A DNA stretch of 5,500 nt from Epsilonproteobacteria bacterium 4484_65 (lineage in GTDB: Bacteria > Campylobacterota > Campylobacteria > Campylobacterales > Sulfurovaceae), in assembly GCA_002085305.1 (NCBI GenBank), contig NATJ01000118.1, positions 1 to 5,500 of the forward strand, given 5' to 3'. The translations under genes and the position numbers were made by a program. Shown here piece after piece: positions 1 through 5,500 of the stretch (position 1 is the stretch's first letter; the number at the start of each line of letters is the position of its first letter). Under the pieces are notes generated by a model that saw nothing but the letters and a program-made list of their open reading frames with translations, was not told the DNA's origin and searched no databases.

Positions 1-2
1 TA

Positions 3-50
3 ATCCTTGATTTATTTTTTCTAATCATAGCAGGTTTTCTTTGGGTTTAA
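3..50 (+). CDS. C-terminal end of a hydrophobic protein (partial)
   Basis: Only this reading frame is open across the left edge of the window. It encodes about 15 residues, ILDLFFLIIAGFLWV, then a TAA stop at 48-50. The peptide is strongly hydrophobic and would fit the last membrane helix of an integral membrane protein whose body lies outside the window. The family cannot be recognised. The stop lies 42 bases before the TPR gene on the same strand, so the two could share a transcript. Fifteen codons is weak statistical support, so this could also be non-coding. Confidence 0.4.
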   Translation: MLDLFFLIIAGFLWV

Positions 51-92
51 GTTAGATTATCCTATTATTCGTTATCTATATTTGGAGAAACT

Positions 93-728
93 ATGTCAAC
101 ATTTCAACTTTTACTTCTTATTGTCGCCGGAGGGGTATTTTACCTCTTTTTTAAACAACTTTTTTCAGGGAATCATCCTAAAAGAGGTGTAGACTTTGAA
201 GCTAAAGTAGCGGATGAGCAAATAGGGGGCATTAATCGTCCAGATAAAACATTCTCTACCCCAACAATGCAGCCAACACGTATGGAGCAGTTACTTGCTA
301 TGACAGATAAAGCAGTAGAGAAAGAAGACTATGAAGAAGCAAAAAAAGCTTTAGGTTCTGCACTTATTATCGATGGGAATAATACAGAAGTCTTACAAAA
401 AATGGGTTATGTATGTATGAAGACAGAAGATTATAGTGAAGCAAAAGAGAGTTATGAAAAACTTTTATCACTAGATGAAAATGATGATATGGCACATGTC
501 TCTTTAGCGAATGTCCTGCATAAACTTGGTGATGAAGCTGGAGCAGAAAAACACCATGAACGTGCTATCAAGTTAGATGAAGGGTATGCTCCTCACCACT
601 TTAACTATGCAAATACACTGTATGACCTGGGACGTACAAAAGAAGCTTTGGTCGGGTATAAAAGAGCTTATGAGTTAGATGACTCTCTTGAAGAAGCAGA
701 GAAAATGATCAAAAAATTATCGGAGTAG
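93..728 (+). CDS. Membrane-anchored TPR-repeat protein
   Basis: The 211-residue product has one N-terminal hydrophobic segment (about residues 4-21) followed by a polar linker (about 22-63) and four tandem tetratricopeptide repeats at roughly 65-97, 98-131, 132-165 and 166-199. The repeats show the expected pattern, for example A-x-x-x-Y/L-E-K-x-L-x-L-D at helix B ends ('YEKLLSLDEN', 'ERAIKLDEGY', 'KRAYELDDSL'). TPR arrays bind other proteins, so this is probably a scaffold or assembly factor held at the inner membrane with its repeats on one face; the partner is unknown. There is no cleavable signal site, so the helix is likely an anchor. The start is supported by a GGAG Shine-Dalgarno at 84-87, five bases from the ATG. 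Its stop codon abuts the next gene, so the two are probably co-translated. Confidence 0.88.
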   Translation: MSTFQLLLLIVAGGVFYLFFKQLFSGNHPKRGVDFEAKVADEQIGGINRPDKTFSTPTMQPTRMEQLLAMTDKAVEKEDYEEAKKALGSALIIDGNNTEVLQKMGYVCMKTEDYSEAKESYEKLLSLDENDDMAHVSLANVLHKLGDEAGAEKHHERAIKLDEGYAPHHFNYANTLYDLGRTKEALVGYKRAYELDDSLEEAEKMIKKLSE

Positions 729-956
729 ATGATGAGTAGTACATGTTTTTTGACCCAAGTTGCTACAGAAGAGATACTCTTGAGAGTGACGAATGTTTGT
801 GGTGAGTGTTATGATGATATCGTTGAAGGTGATACTATCCATTATGATATGCAAACATATCGGTATCTTTGTCAATCTTGTCAAGAGAAGCTTTGTGAGC
901 AGATGAATGATGAGTGTGAGATCGTTGGAGAGGAAGAGGGTGGACTCTTCTGCTAA
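729..956 (+). CDS. Small zinc-ribbon-like protein (CxxC...CxxC), hypothetical
   Basis: A 75-residue acidic protein with two CxxC pairs, C24-G-E-C27 and C48-Q-S-C51, separated by 20 residues. This spacing is typical of a zinc-ribbon or rubredoxin-like zinc knuckle. Four further cysteines (6, 56, 63, 75) lie outside the pairs. I do not recognise the family and cannot assign a function; small zinc ribbons often mediate protein or nucleic-acid contacts. The ATG follows the upstream TAG stop with no gap, which indicates translational coupling to the TPR gene. Two ATG codons are in tandem (729 and 732); the GGAG at 722-725 is better spaced for 732, giving a 74-residue product. The TAA stop is also the first three bases of a long inverted repeat, so the C-terminus may have been set by arrival of that repeat. 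Confidence 0.72.
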   Translation: MMSSTCFLTQVATEEILLRVTNVCGECYDDIVEGDTIHYDMQTYRYLCQSCQEKLCEQMNDECEIVGEEEGGLFC

Positions 957-1086
957 AATAGTTCTTTTATTTCACTGCACCTTTGATTGAACGGCTTCGT
1001 TTCGTTCGGTCATGTACTTTTCGTACACTTTCTCTCTCCACTCACGCCGTTCAACCAAATCTACAGCAAACTAAAAGACTATTTTA
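954..1086. repeat. Long imperfect inverted repeat between convergent genes
   Basis: Left arm 954-995 and right arm 1046-1086 are reverse complements at 34 of 41 aligned positions plus a one-base gap. The outermost part (TAAAATAGT...CTTTTA) and the innermost part (TTGAACGGC / GCCGTTCAA) match best. The 50-base centre holds a smaller hairpin, TGTAC at 1013-1017 with GTACA at 1023-1027. The element starts on the stop codon of the zinc-ribbon gene and ends 24 bases before the pdxA stop, so it fills the gap between converging genes. It may be a small non-autonomous mobile repeat, a bidirectional transcription barrier, or both. No T-run follows either arm in the place needed for a classic intrinsic terminator. 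No coding potential is seen. Confidence 0.8.
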
Positions 1087-1110
1087 AAAACCAAATTTCT
1101 TATTTGATAG

Positions 1111-2076
1111 TTAATTATTAACTATGTATTTTATTGCGTTAATGTAACTCAAATTATTTAGCTTTATATTTTTATATGCCACATCAAATGCTGTGCCGTG
1201 ATCTACTGATGTTCTTAGTATGGGTAGGTTTAGTGATACATTTATGCCTTCGTCAAAATAGAGAGCTTTGAGTGGGGCTAGTCCCTGATCGTGATACATG
1301 GCTATGTAGTGGGTATAGTTTGCTCTGACTCTTGGGGTGAAGGCTATGTCTGGTACGAGAGGGTTACTGTATGCTTCGACAGGCTCAGAAACCGTACTTC
1401 GATCTTGATTATCCACCGTTCCCTGAGCTTGTCGAAGGGTAGAGTTTGCATTATCTATAGCTTTCTGAATAATGATTTCTTCATCTCCCAAAACCCCATT
1501 ATCTCCTGCATGAGGGTTTAACCCTAAAACACCTACTTGTTTCGTAGGTTTAGCTGTATGGTAAAAATCTATAAGAAATCTTGTCAGATCTTTTTCATTG
1601 ATGCTTTTAGCTACCTCTTTAAGAGGAATATGCTCTGTAAAAAGTGCTACATACATTTTAGAACATCCAAGCATCATAATAGCTTCAGCATCAAAAAAAT
1701 CTCTAAGGGCATCGGTATGACCCTTGTACTTGACACCTGCCAATTCCCATGCTTTTTTGTGGATGGGTAGGGTACAGATGGCATCTACTTCTTTGTTTCG
1801 TGCCAGTTCGACTGCTTTTACAAATGAAGCATACGCATAAGCACCGCTTTCTTTATTTACTACACCTGCTTCTATGTCAAAGGTGGGGGCAATGTTTTCT
1901 ATGGTTTGGAAATCATCTGGAATATTGAGTTGAAGTTTTTTTGCTGCTTGTTCAAGCATAGCTTTGTCTATGCAGTATATTGGTATTACATTTTTTGAAA
2001 TAGTATTATGATTTTCTAAGGCAAGTTGGATACCAATGCCATTGAGGTCACCGATGGAGATAGCTACTTTTTTCAT
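1111..2076 (-). CDS. pdxA: 4-hydroxythreonine-4-phosphate dehydrogenase, with in-frame palindromic-repeat insert
   Basis: PdxA oxidises 4-phosphohydroxy-L-threonine with NAD(P); its product is then condensed by PdxJ with deoxyxylulose 5-phosphate to form pyridoxine 5'-phosphate. It is a cytoplasmic metal-dependent dimer. Numbered from the chosen start, the metal-binding histidines are visible in GHTDALRDFF (H120), LNPHAGDNG (H189) and MYHDQGLAPLK (H262), along with the conserved RTSVDHGTAFD near the end. The start at 2076 gives MKKVAISIGDLNGIG, matching the family N-terminus, with AAGGG at 2082-2086 as ribosome site. An ATG at 2112 is in frame, but its 12 extra residues are read from a REP sequence. 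Residues 212-237 (bases 1366-1443), including LRQAQG and STVSEPVEAYS, are not family sequence: they are a translated palindromic repeat in the variable stretch before NPLVPDIAF. Without it the protein would be about 295 residues. All catalytic positions remain, so it may still function. Confidence 0.93.
   Translation of the reverse strand: MKKVAISIGDLNGIGIQLALENHNTISKNVIPIYCIDKAMLEQAAKKLQLNIPDDFQTIENIAPTFDIEAGVVNKESGAYAYASFVKAVELARNKEVDAICTLPIHKKAWELAGVKYKGHTDALRDFFDAEAIMMLGCSKMYVALFTEHIPLKEVAKSINEKDLTRFLIDFYHTAKPTKQVGVLGLNPHAGDNGVLGDEEIIIQKAIDNANSTLRQAQGTVDNQDRSTVSEPVEAYSNPLVPDIAFTPRVRANYTHYIAMYHDQGLAPLKALYFDEGINVSLNLPILRTSVDHGTAFDVAYKNIKLNNLSYINAIKYIVNN
1374..1437. repeat. REP-like palindrome inserted in frame within pdxA
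   Basis: Left arm begins CTTCGACAGGCTCAG at 1374 and the right arm ends with the reverse complement of CTTCGACAAGCTCAG at 1437. The arms match over about 20 bases with a few differences, around a spacer of roughly 22 bases. The motif is of the widespread 'CTTCGACAAGCTCAGGGAACGG' intergenic palindrome type (recalled, not searched). Here it lies inside an open reading frame, and the non-family segment of the protein (1366-1443, 26 codons) extends only a few bases beyond the palindrome on each side. The length is a multiple of three and contains no stop in the pdxA frame. Confidence 0.9.
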
Positions 2077-2086
2077 TATATCCCTT

Positions 2087-2190
2087 GTAGGGTGCGTTTG
2101 CCAACGCACCACATAATAAAAATTTATATAAAATAAACTTTCGCCGAAAGGCTTAAAGTATTTAAAGGTGCGTTGGCAAACGCACCCTAC
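2087..2190. repeat. Paired inverted REP (BIME) between pdxJ and pdxA
   Basis: Two copies of a 24-base unit lie in opposite orientation at 2087-2110 and 2167-2190 and are perfect reverse complements. Each unit is a GTAG tetranucleotide followed by a hairpin with arms GGTGCGTT and AACGCACC around a four-base loop. A 5' GTAG next to a short hairpin is the hallmark of REP sequences mobilised by Y1-type HUH transposases (TnpA-REP/RAYT); no such transposase gene is in the window. The 56-base spacer is A+T-rich and holds a small GCC-GAAA-GGC hairpin at 2143-2152. The pair begins two bases from the pdxJ stop and ends directly against the pdxA Shine-Dalgarno. Confidence 0.93.
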
Positions 2191-2192
2191 GA

Positions 2193-2778
<586 letters not shown>

Positions 2779-2809
2779 TTATGAACTCCTCTGAGTGTTT
2801 ATTGGTTTG

Positions 2810-2815
2810 ATTATA
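2810..2815 (-). promoter_or_regulatory. Putative -10 box for pdxJ-pdxA
   Basis: On the - strand the sequence reads TTGTTATAATCAAA, with a consensus TATAAT hexamer about 32 bases before the pdxJ ATG. No convincing -35 box is seen at the usual spacing, which is common in Campylobacterota. The place where a -35 would fall (about 2833-2838) touches the edge of a palindromic repeat. Predicted from sequence only. Confidence 0.55.
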
Positions 2816-2836
2816 ACAAAAGATGTTTATACTCTT

Positions 2837-2971
2837 GGAAGTGGAGACTTCAGTCCCACCTAGAATTTGCATAAATATCTGTTTTATACCCACTTAAAGC
2901 AATCGCGTGTTATAAACAAGAAACTTTTATAATCAAATAAACTTTGAGTGGGACTGAAGTCCCCCACTTCC
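2837..2971. repeat. Paired inverted palindromes in the pdxJ / thioredoxin-like intergenic region
   Basis: Two related units of about 23 bases lie in opposite orientation at 2837-2859 and 2948-2971. Each reads GGAAGTGG then GACTTCAGTCCCAC on its own strand; the second has extra G residues in the middle. Each unit folds on itself (GTGG-GACT with AGTC-CCAC), and the two can also pair with each other. This family is unrelated in sequence to the other palindromes in the window. The left unit lies upstream of the pdxJ -10 box. The right unit would be in the 5' untranslated leader of the thioredoxin-like gene, 11 bases before its Shine-Dalgarno. Confidence 0.87.
2928..2933 (+). promoter_or_regulatory. 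Putative -10 box for the thioredoxin-like gene
   Basis: A consensus TATAAT in the context CTTTTATAATCAAA. Transcription would start near 2940, giving a leader of about 55 bases that contains the right palindrome unit (2948-2971) and a GAGGAA ribosome site at 2983-2988. No clear -35 box is visible. The local sequence closely resembles the -10 region of the divergent pdxJ promoter. Confidence 0.55.
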
Positions 2972-2994
2972 GTGTTAACTATGAGGAATAAACT

Positions 2995-3333
2995 ATGCCA
3001 AATAAGAAATCACTGCCTGTAATGAAATATGCCGATATCAAAGAAAAAATAGGCAACGGTAAACCCACCATCTTAGCCTTCGGTATGACACACTGCTACA
3101 GCTGTATAGCCATGTCTAAAGTATTTTCTCAAGTGCTAGAAGAACACCCAGACTTTCAGATCTATTCTATAGACGGTCAAAAAGAACGTTTGGTAAGTCG
3201 TGATATCTACAAACTAAAAGAGATGCCTGTACAGATATTTTTTAATGATTCAGGAGAGGAAGTATTTCGTCATACCGGGGCATATAAAAAGGCTGTGGTT
3301 GATATTATTTTGAAGAAGTATGGGTTTGAGTAG
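2995..3333 (+). CDS. Thioredoxin-fold protein with CYSC motif
   Basis: A 112-residue cytoplasmic protein with a single thioredoxin fold. The redox pair C34-Y-S-C37 follows the strand PTILAFGMTH, and the cis-proline is in KEMPVQIFF (P78), followed by the G-E/F-R-H-T-G-A segment typical of the last strands and helix. There is no signal peptide or membrane segment, so it probably acts in the cytoplasm as a thiol-disulfide reductase or as a specific thioredoxin-like partner. The active site is CYSC, not the CGPC of general thioredoxins, so its redox potential and substrates probably differ; the true substrate is unknown. The start is supported by GAGGAA at 2983-2988, six bases from the ATG. It lies 57 bases before argG on the same strand, with no evidence that they work together. 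Confidence 0.85.
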   Translation: MPNKKSLPVMKYADIKEKIGNGKPTILAFGMTHCYSCIAMSKVFSQVLEEHPDFQIYSIDGQKERLVSRDIYKLKEMPVQIFFNDSGEEVFRHTGAYKKAVVDIILKKYGFE

Positions 3334-3349
3334 GTCTTAACCAACATTA

Positions 3350-3358
3350 TGGTAAAAT
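3350..3358 (+). promoter_or_regulatory. Putative extended -10 promoter for argG
   Basis: The sequence TGG-TAAAAT fits an extended -10 element (TGn followed by a -10 hexamer) in the 57-base gap before argG. A start of transcription near 3365 would leave a leader of about 25 bases. The ribosome site is weak: AAAGG at about 3378-3382. This suggests that argG is transcribed on its own as well as by read-through from the thioredoxin-like gene. Confidence 0.45.
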
Positions 3359-3390
3359 CGCGAAATTATATAGAACTAAAGGCTTAGAAA

Positions 3391-4734
3391 ATGGCAAAAA
3401 GAAAGATTAAAAAAGCAGTTTTAGCTTATTCTGGTGGACTGGATACAAGTATCATCCTTAAGTGGCTTCAAGATGAGTATGAGTGTGAAGTAGTCACTTT
3501 TACAGCTGACCTTGGTCAGGGTGAAGAGGTGGAGCCTGCACGTCAGAAAGCACTTGATATGGGTATCAAACCTGAGAATGTTTTTATCTTGGATCTTAGA
3601 GAAGAGTTTGTAAAAGACTTTGTTTTCCCTATGTTCAGAGCCAATGCCATCTATGAAGGTGAGTATTTGTTAGGTACGTCTATCGCTAGACCGCTTATCT
3701 CTAAAAAGCAGATAGAGATTGCACATAAAACGGGTGCAGATGCTGTTTCTCACGGTGCGACCGGTAAAGGGAATGACCAGGTACGTTTTGAGCTTGGTTA
3801 TCTTGCGCTTGACCCAGACATCGCAGTTATTGCTCCGTGGAGAGAGTGGGATTTGAACTCACGTACCAAGTTACTGAAATATGCTGAAGAGCATGGCATA
3901 GACATTGATGGAAAAGGTCAGGCAAAACCGTACTCTATGGATGCGAACTTACTTCATATCTCTTATGAAGGTGAGCACTTGGAAAACCCTTATGCAGAGC
4001 CTGAAGATGATATGTGGTTATGGTCTGTAAGTCCGGAAAATGCTCCAGATGAAGCTGAATATATCACTATAAGCTATAAAAATGGTGACCCTGTAGCTAT
4101 CAACCGTGAAGAGATGAGTCCGGCGACTATCCTTGAAACATTAAATAAATATGGTAACAAACATGGTATCGGTCGTATCGATATCGTAGAGAACCGTTAT
4201 GTAGGTATGAAAGCACGTGGTTGTTATGAAACACCGGGTGGAACTATCATGCTTAAAGCACACAGAGCCATCGAGTCTATCACTCTCGATAGAGAAGAAG
4301 CACACATGAAAGATGAGCTTATGCCTAAGTATGCAAAACTCATCTATAACGGTTTCTGGTGGTCAGCTGAGCGTAAGATGCTGCAAGCTGCTATAGATAC
4401 AACACAGGAGCATGTACAGGGTGATGTAAAGTTGAAGCTTTATAAAGGGAATGTAACTGTTGTTGGTAGAAGATCAGATCTTTCTCTTTACTCTGAAGAG
4501 CACTCAACATTTGAAGCAGATGATGTATATGATCAAAAAGATGCAGAAGGGTTCATCAGACTTAATGCACTTAGATTTATCATTGAGGGTAAAAAACAGC
4601 CTGAGCGTATCAAGTCTCTAATCGGTAGTTATGATGAGGTGGAAGTATGTCGCATCGAGACTGGTTCTGTGACTATCTGTGAGCGTATTAAACGTTTCTT
4701 CGGGTTTGGAAATAAAGACAAAGATAACAAATAA
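3391..4734 (+). CDS. argG: Argininosuccinate synthase
   Basis: ArgG joins citrulline and aspartate with ATP to form argininosuccinate, the penultimate step of arginine synthesis, in the cytoplasm as a tetramer. The ATP pyrophosphatase P-loop SGGLDTS is at residues 14-20. TSIARP (96-101), [15 protein letters not shown] (120-134) and [17 protein letters not shown] (182-198) are the conserved synthase blocks that bind citrulline and aspartate. The core ends near [12 protein letters not shown] (about 391-402). Beyond it are about 45 extra residues with no counterpart in the usual ArgG of about 400-405 residues; they are charged, contain [15 protein letters not shown] and end in a lysine/aspartate tail. 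The frame stays open with normal codon use, so the tail looks genuine. No other arginine genes are in the window. Confidence 0.97.
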   Translation: MAKRKIKKAVLAYSGGLDTSIILKWLQDEYECEVVTFTADLGQGEEVEPARQKALDMGIKPENVFILDLREEFVKDFVFPMFRANAIYEGEYLLGTSIARPLISKKQIEIAHKTGADAVSHGATGKGNDQVRFELGYLALDPDIAVIAPWREWDLNSRTKLLKYAEEHGIDIDGKGQAKPYSMDANLLHISYEGEHLENPYAEPEDDMWLWSVSPENAPDEAEYITISYKNGDPVAINREEMSPATILETLNKYGNKHGIGRIDIVENRYVGMKARGCYETPGGTIMLKAHRAIESITLDREEAHMKDELMPKYAKLIYNGFWWSAERKMLQAAIDTTQEHVQGDVKLKLYKGNVTVVGRRSDLSLYSEEHSTFEADDVYDQKDAEGFIRLNALRFIIEGKKQPERIKSLIGSYDEVEVCRIETGSVTICERIKRFFGFGNKDKDNK

Positions 4735-4746
4735 TTTTTAAATCTC

Positions 4747-4783
4747 TTTCCTTGTGACCACGGACATCGTAGTAACGAGGAAA
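4747..4783. repeat. Hairpin between convergent argG and membrane-protein gene
   Basis: TTTCCTTGTGAC at 4747-4758 pairs with GTAACGAGGAAA at 4772-4783 (one wobble, one mismatch). The stem continues inward through ACG/CGT to a five-base loop, giving about 15 paired positions. It lies between two converging stop codons (4734 and 4786) and is well placed to stop transcription from both sides. However, neither strand has a T-run directly after the stem, so a classic intrinsic terminator is not shown. Confidence 0.6.
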
Positions 4784-4785
4784 AA

Positions 4786-5307
4786 CTATTCCGGGTTCAA
4801 TATCTCCTCCATCTCCTTCAATACCCTTGAAGGAGAGAATTTCAACAATTTCTCTCTATATAAGAAATGTGGTATAAACTCTAAAAGAATATAGAGCATC
4901 CCCATCATCGGATAAAAAGCATAATATTCATTTTTAAATGTTTTAAACGTATAGCGTGCGATAAACCACTCTTTTGCACTTTTGACATGATTGTAAAAAA
5001 GAAGTACTTCCATTGCGAAGATAGAACCCCAGAAAAAGTAAGTCATACCTGTAACAAGTAAAGCACCTTCTACACCATACATCCCCATCACTGCCGCAAG
5101 AAACACTGAAAGATAAAGAGAAAAAGAAGAGAAGCCAATGGCAGCAAAGATCACTAAGATAGAAAAGATAAAGAGCAGGGCACCAAAAAGAAAAAAGAGT
5201 TCAAGGTAGGTTTTTTGTTCTTGAAAGGTAGGGCTGAAGAAAGCACCTACTAATATAACGATGAAGATAGCGATGACAGTTAGTGCTAGAGTACGGTATT
5301 CTCTCAT
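4786..5307 (-). CDS. Predicted integral membrane protein, unknown function
   Basis: A 173-residue protein with about five hydrophobic segments: roughly residues 6-24, 36-58, 61-78, 81-105 and 130-150. A positively charged loop at 108-126 (KSAKEWFIARYTFKTFK) is probably cytoplasmic, and the C-terminal tail of about 20 residues is charged. I see no catalytic motif or known family signature, so no function is assigned. The start is well supported by AAGGAGAA on the - strand at 5311-5318, a few bases from the ATG. It begins 16 bases after the stop of the oligopeptidase gene on the same strand, so the two are very probably an operon, although that does not define a shared role. Confidence 0.8.
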   Translation of the reverse strand: MREYRTLALTVIAIFIVILVGAFFSPTFQEQKTYLELFFLFGALLFIFSILVIFAAIGFSSFSLYLSVFLAAVMGMYGVEGALLVTGMTYFFWGSIFAMEVLLFYNHVKSAKEWFIARYTFKTFKNEYYAFYPMMGMLYILLEFIPHFLYREKLLKFSPSRVLKEMEEILNPE

Positions 5308-5323
5308 CTTTTCTCCTTGATAA

Positions 5324-5500
5324 TTAACCTATTTCATAAAGCTCTATAAGACTCTTTACATCTGCTTTGCGTCCAAGCCACTCTTGGTAGAGATCGCTCA
5401 TCTCTTTGGCTCCACCATGTGCCAGTATACACTCTTTATACCCTTTTGCACTCTTTGTGTCAAATCCTGAATCATCATCAAGACAAGAGAAAAAAGCATC
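5324..5500 (-). CDS. C-terminal end of M3-family oligopeptidase (partial)
   Basis: The 58 codons readable at the right edge encode the last part of a protein ending ...LYEIG, with a TAA stop at 5324-5326. The stretch SAKGYKECILAHGGAKEM followed by DLYQEWLGRKADVKSLIELYEIG matches the C-terminus of oligopeptidase A / dipeptidyl carboxypeptidase type zinc peptidases (family M3), where 'R-x-x-I-L-x-x-G-G' and 'F-x-G-R-x-P-x-x-x-x-L-L' are typical. These cytoplasmic enzymes degrade short peptides. The HExxH zinc site lies outside the window, so activity cannot be judged. It is the upstream gene of a pair with the membrane protein. Family assignment rests on the tail alone. Confidence 0.75.
   Translation of the reverse strand, partial: DAFFSCLDDDSGFDTKSAKGYKECILAHGGAKEMSDLYQEWLGRKADVKSLIELYEIG

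Noticed and set aside
954..1086. A classic rho-independent terminator
   Set aside because: Arms are long and imperfect around a 50-base centre, and no T-run directly follows the stem on either strand.
1291..1770. Two open frames of about 76 codons on the + strand (1291-1521 and 1537-1770)
   Set aside because: Both are antisense to well-supported pdxA coding sequence, lack good ribosome sites and have unprotein-like composition.
2077..2112. An upstream in-frame ATG that would add 12 residues to the PdxA N-terminus
   Set aside because: The extra residues are read from the REP arm and its flank, and they match no PdxA N-terminus. The ATG at 2076 gives the family start and has its own ribosome site.
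2087..2190. A full insertion sequence
   Set aside because: At 104 bases it has no room for a transposase; it fits a paired REP element instead.

Overview
The window looks like the chromosome of a free-living member of the Campylobacterota (Sulfurovum/Sulfurimonas type). The support is the low G+C content, the adjacent pdxJ-pdxA pair, the ArgG, PdxA and PdxJ sequences, which resemble that group as I recall it, and promoters that show a clear -10 box but no obvious -35 box. This assignment is an inference; no taxonomic marker such as rRNA is present.

Layout from left to right. Positions 1-956 hold the tail of a hydrophobic protein, a membrane-anchored TPR protein and a small zinc-ribbon protein directly abutting it, all on the + strand. 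Positions 954-1086 hold a long imperfect inverted repeat. Positions 1111-2778 hold the vitamin B6 locus on the - strand: pdxJ first, then pdxA. Positions 2779-2994 are a divergent promoter region containing another paired palindrome. Positions 2995-4734 hold a thioredoxin-like protein and argG on the + strand. Positions 4735-4785 hold a hairpin between convergent genes. Positions 4786-5500 hold, on the - strand, the C-terminus of an M3-family oligopeptidase followed by a five-helix membrane protein of unknown function.

The most unusual part is the B6 locus. pdxJ lacks an internal block of about 66 codons and changes frame at the junction, so it cannot encode a normal pyridoxine 5'-phosphate synthase. 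pdxA carries an in-frame insertion of about 26 codons made of a REP-like palindrome in the 'CTTCGACAAGCTCAG' style. The gap between the two genes is filled by a perfect 24-bp inverted REP pair with GTAG ends. A different paired palindrome sits in the pdxJ promoter region, and a third type of long inverted repeat lies just downstream of pdxA. Thus four sequence-unrelated palindromic repeats lie within, between or beside two genes, while the argG side is almost free of them. PdxA and PdxJ normally act together to make pyridoxine 5'-phosphate, so the state of this locus bears directly on whether the organism makes its own B6. The remaining genes appear intact and ordinary.
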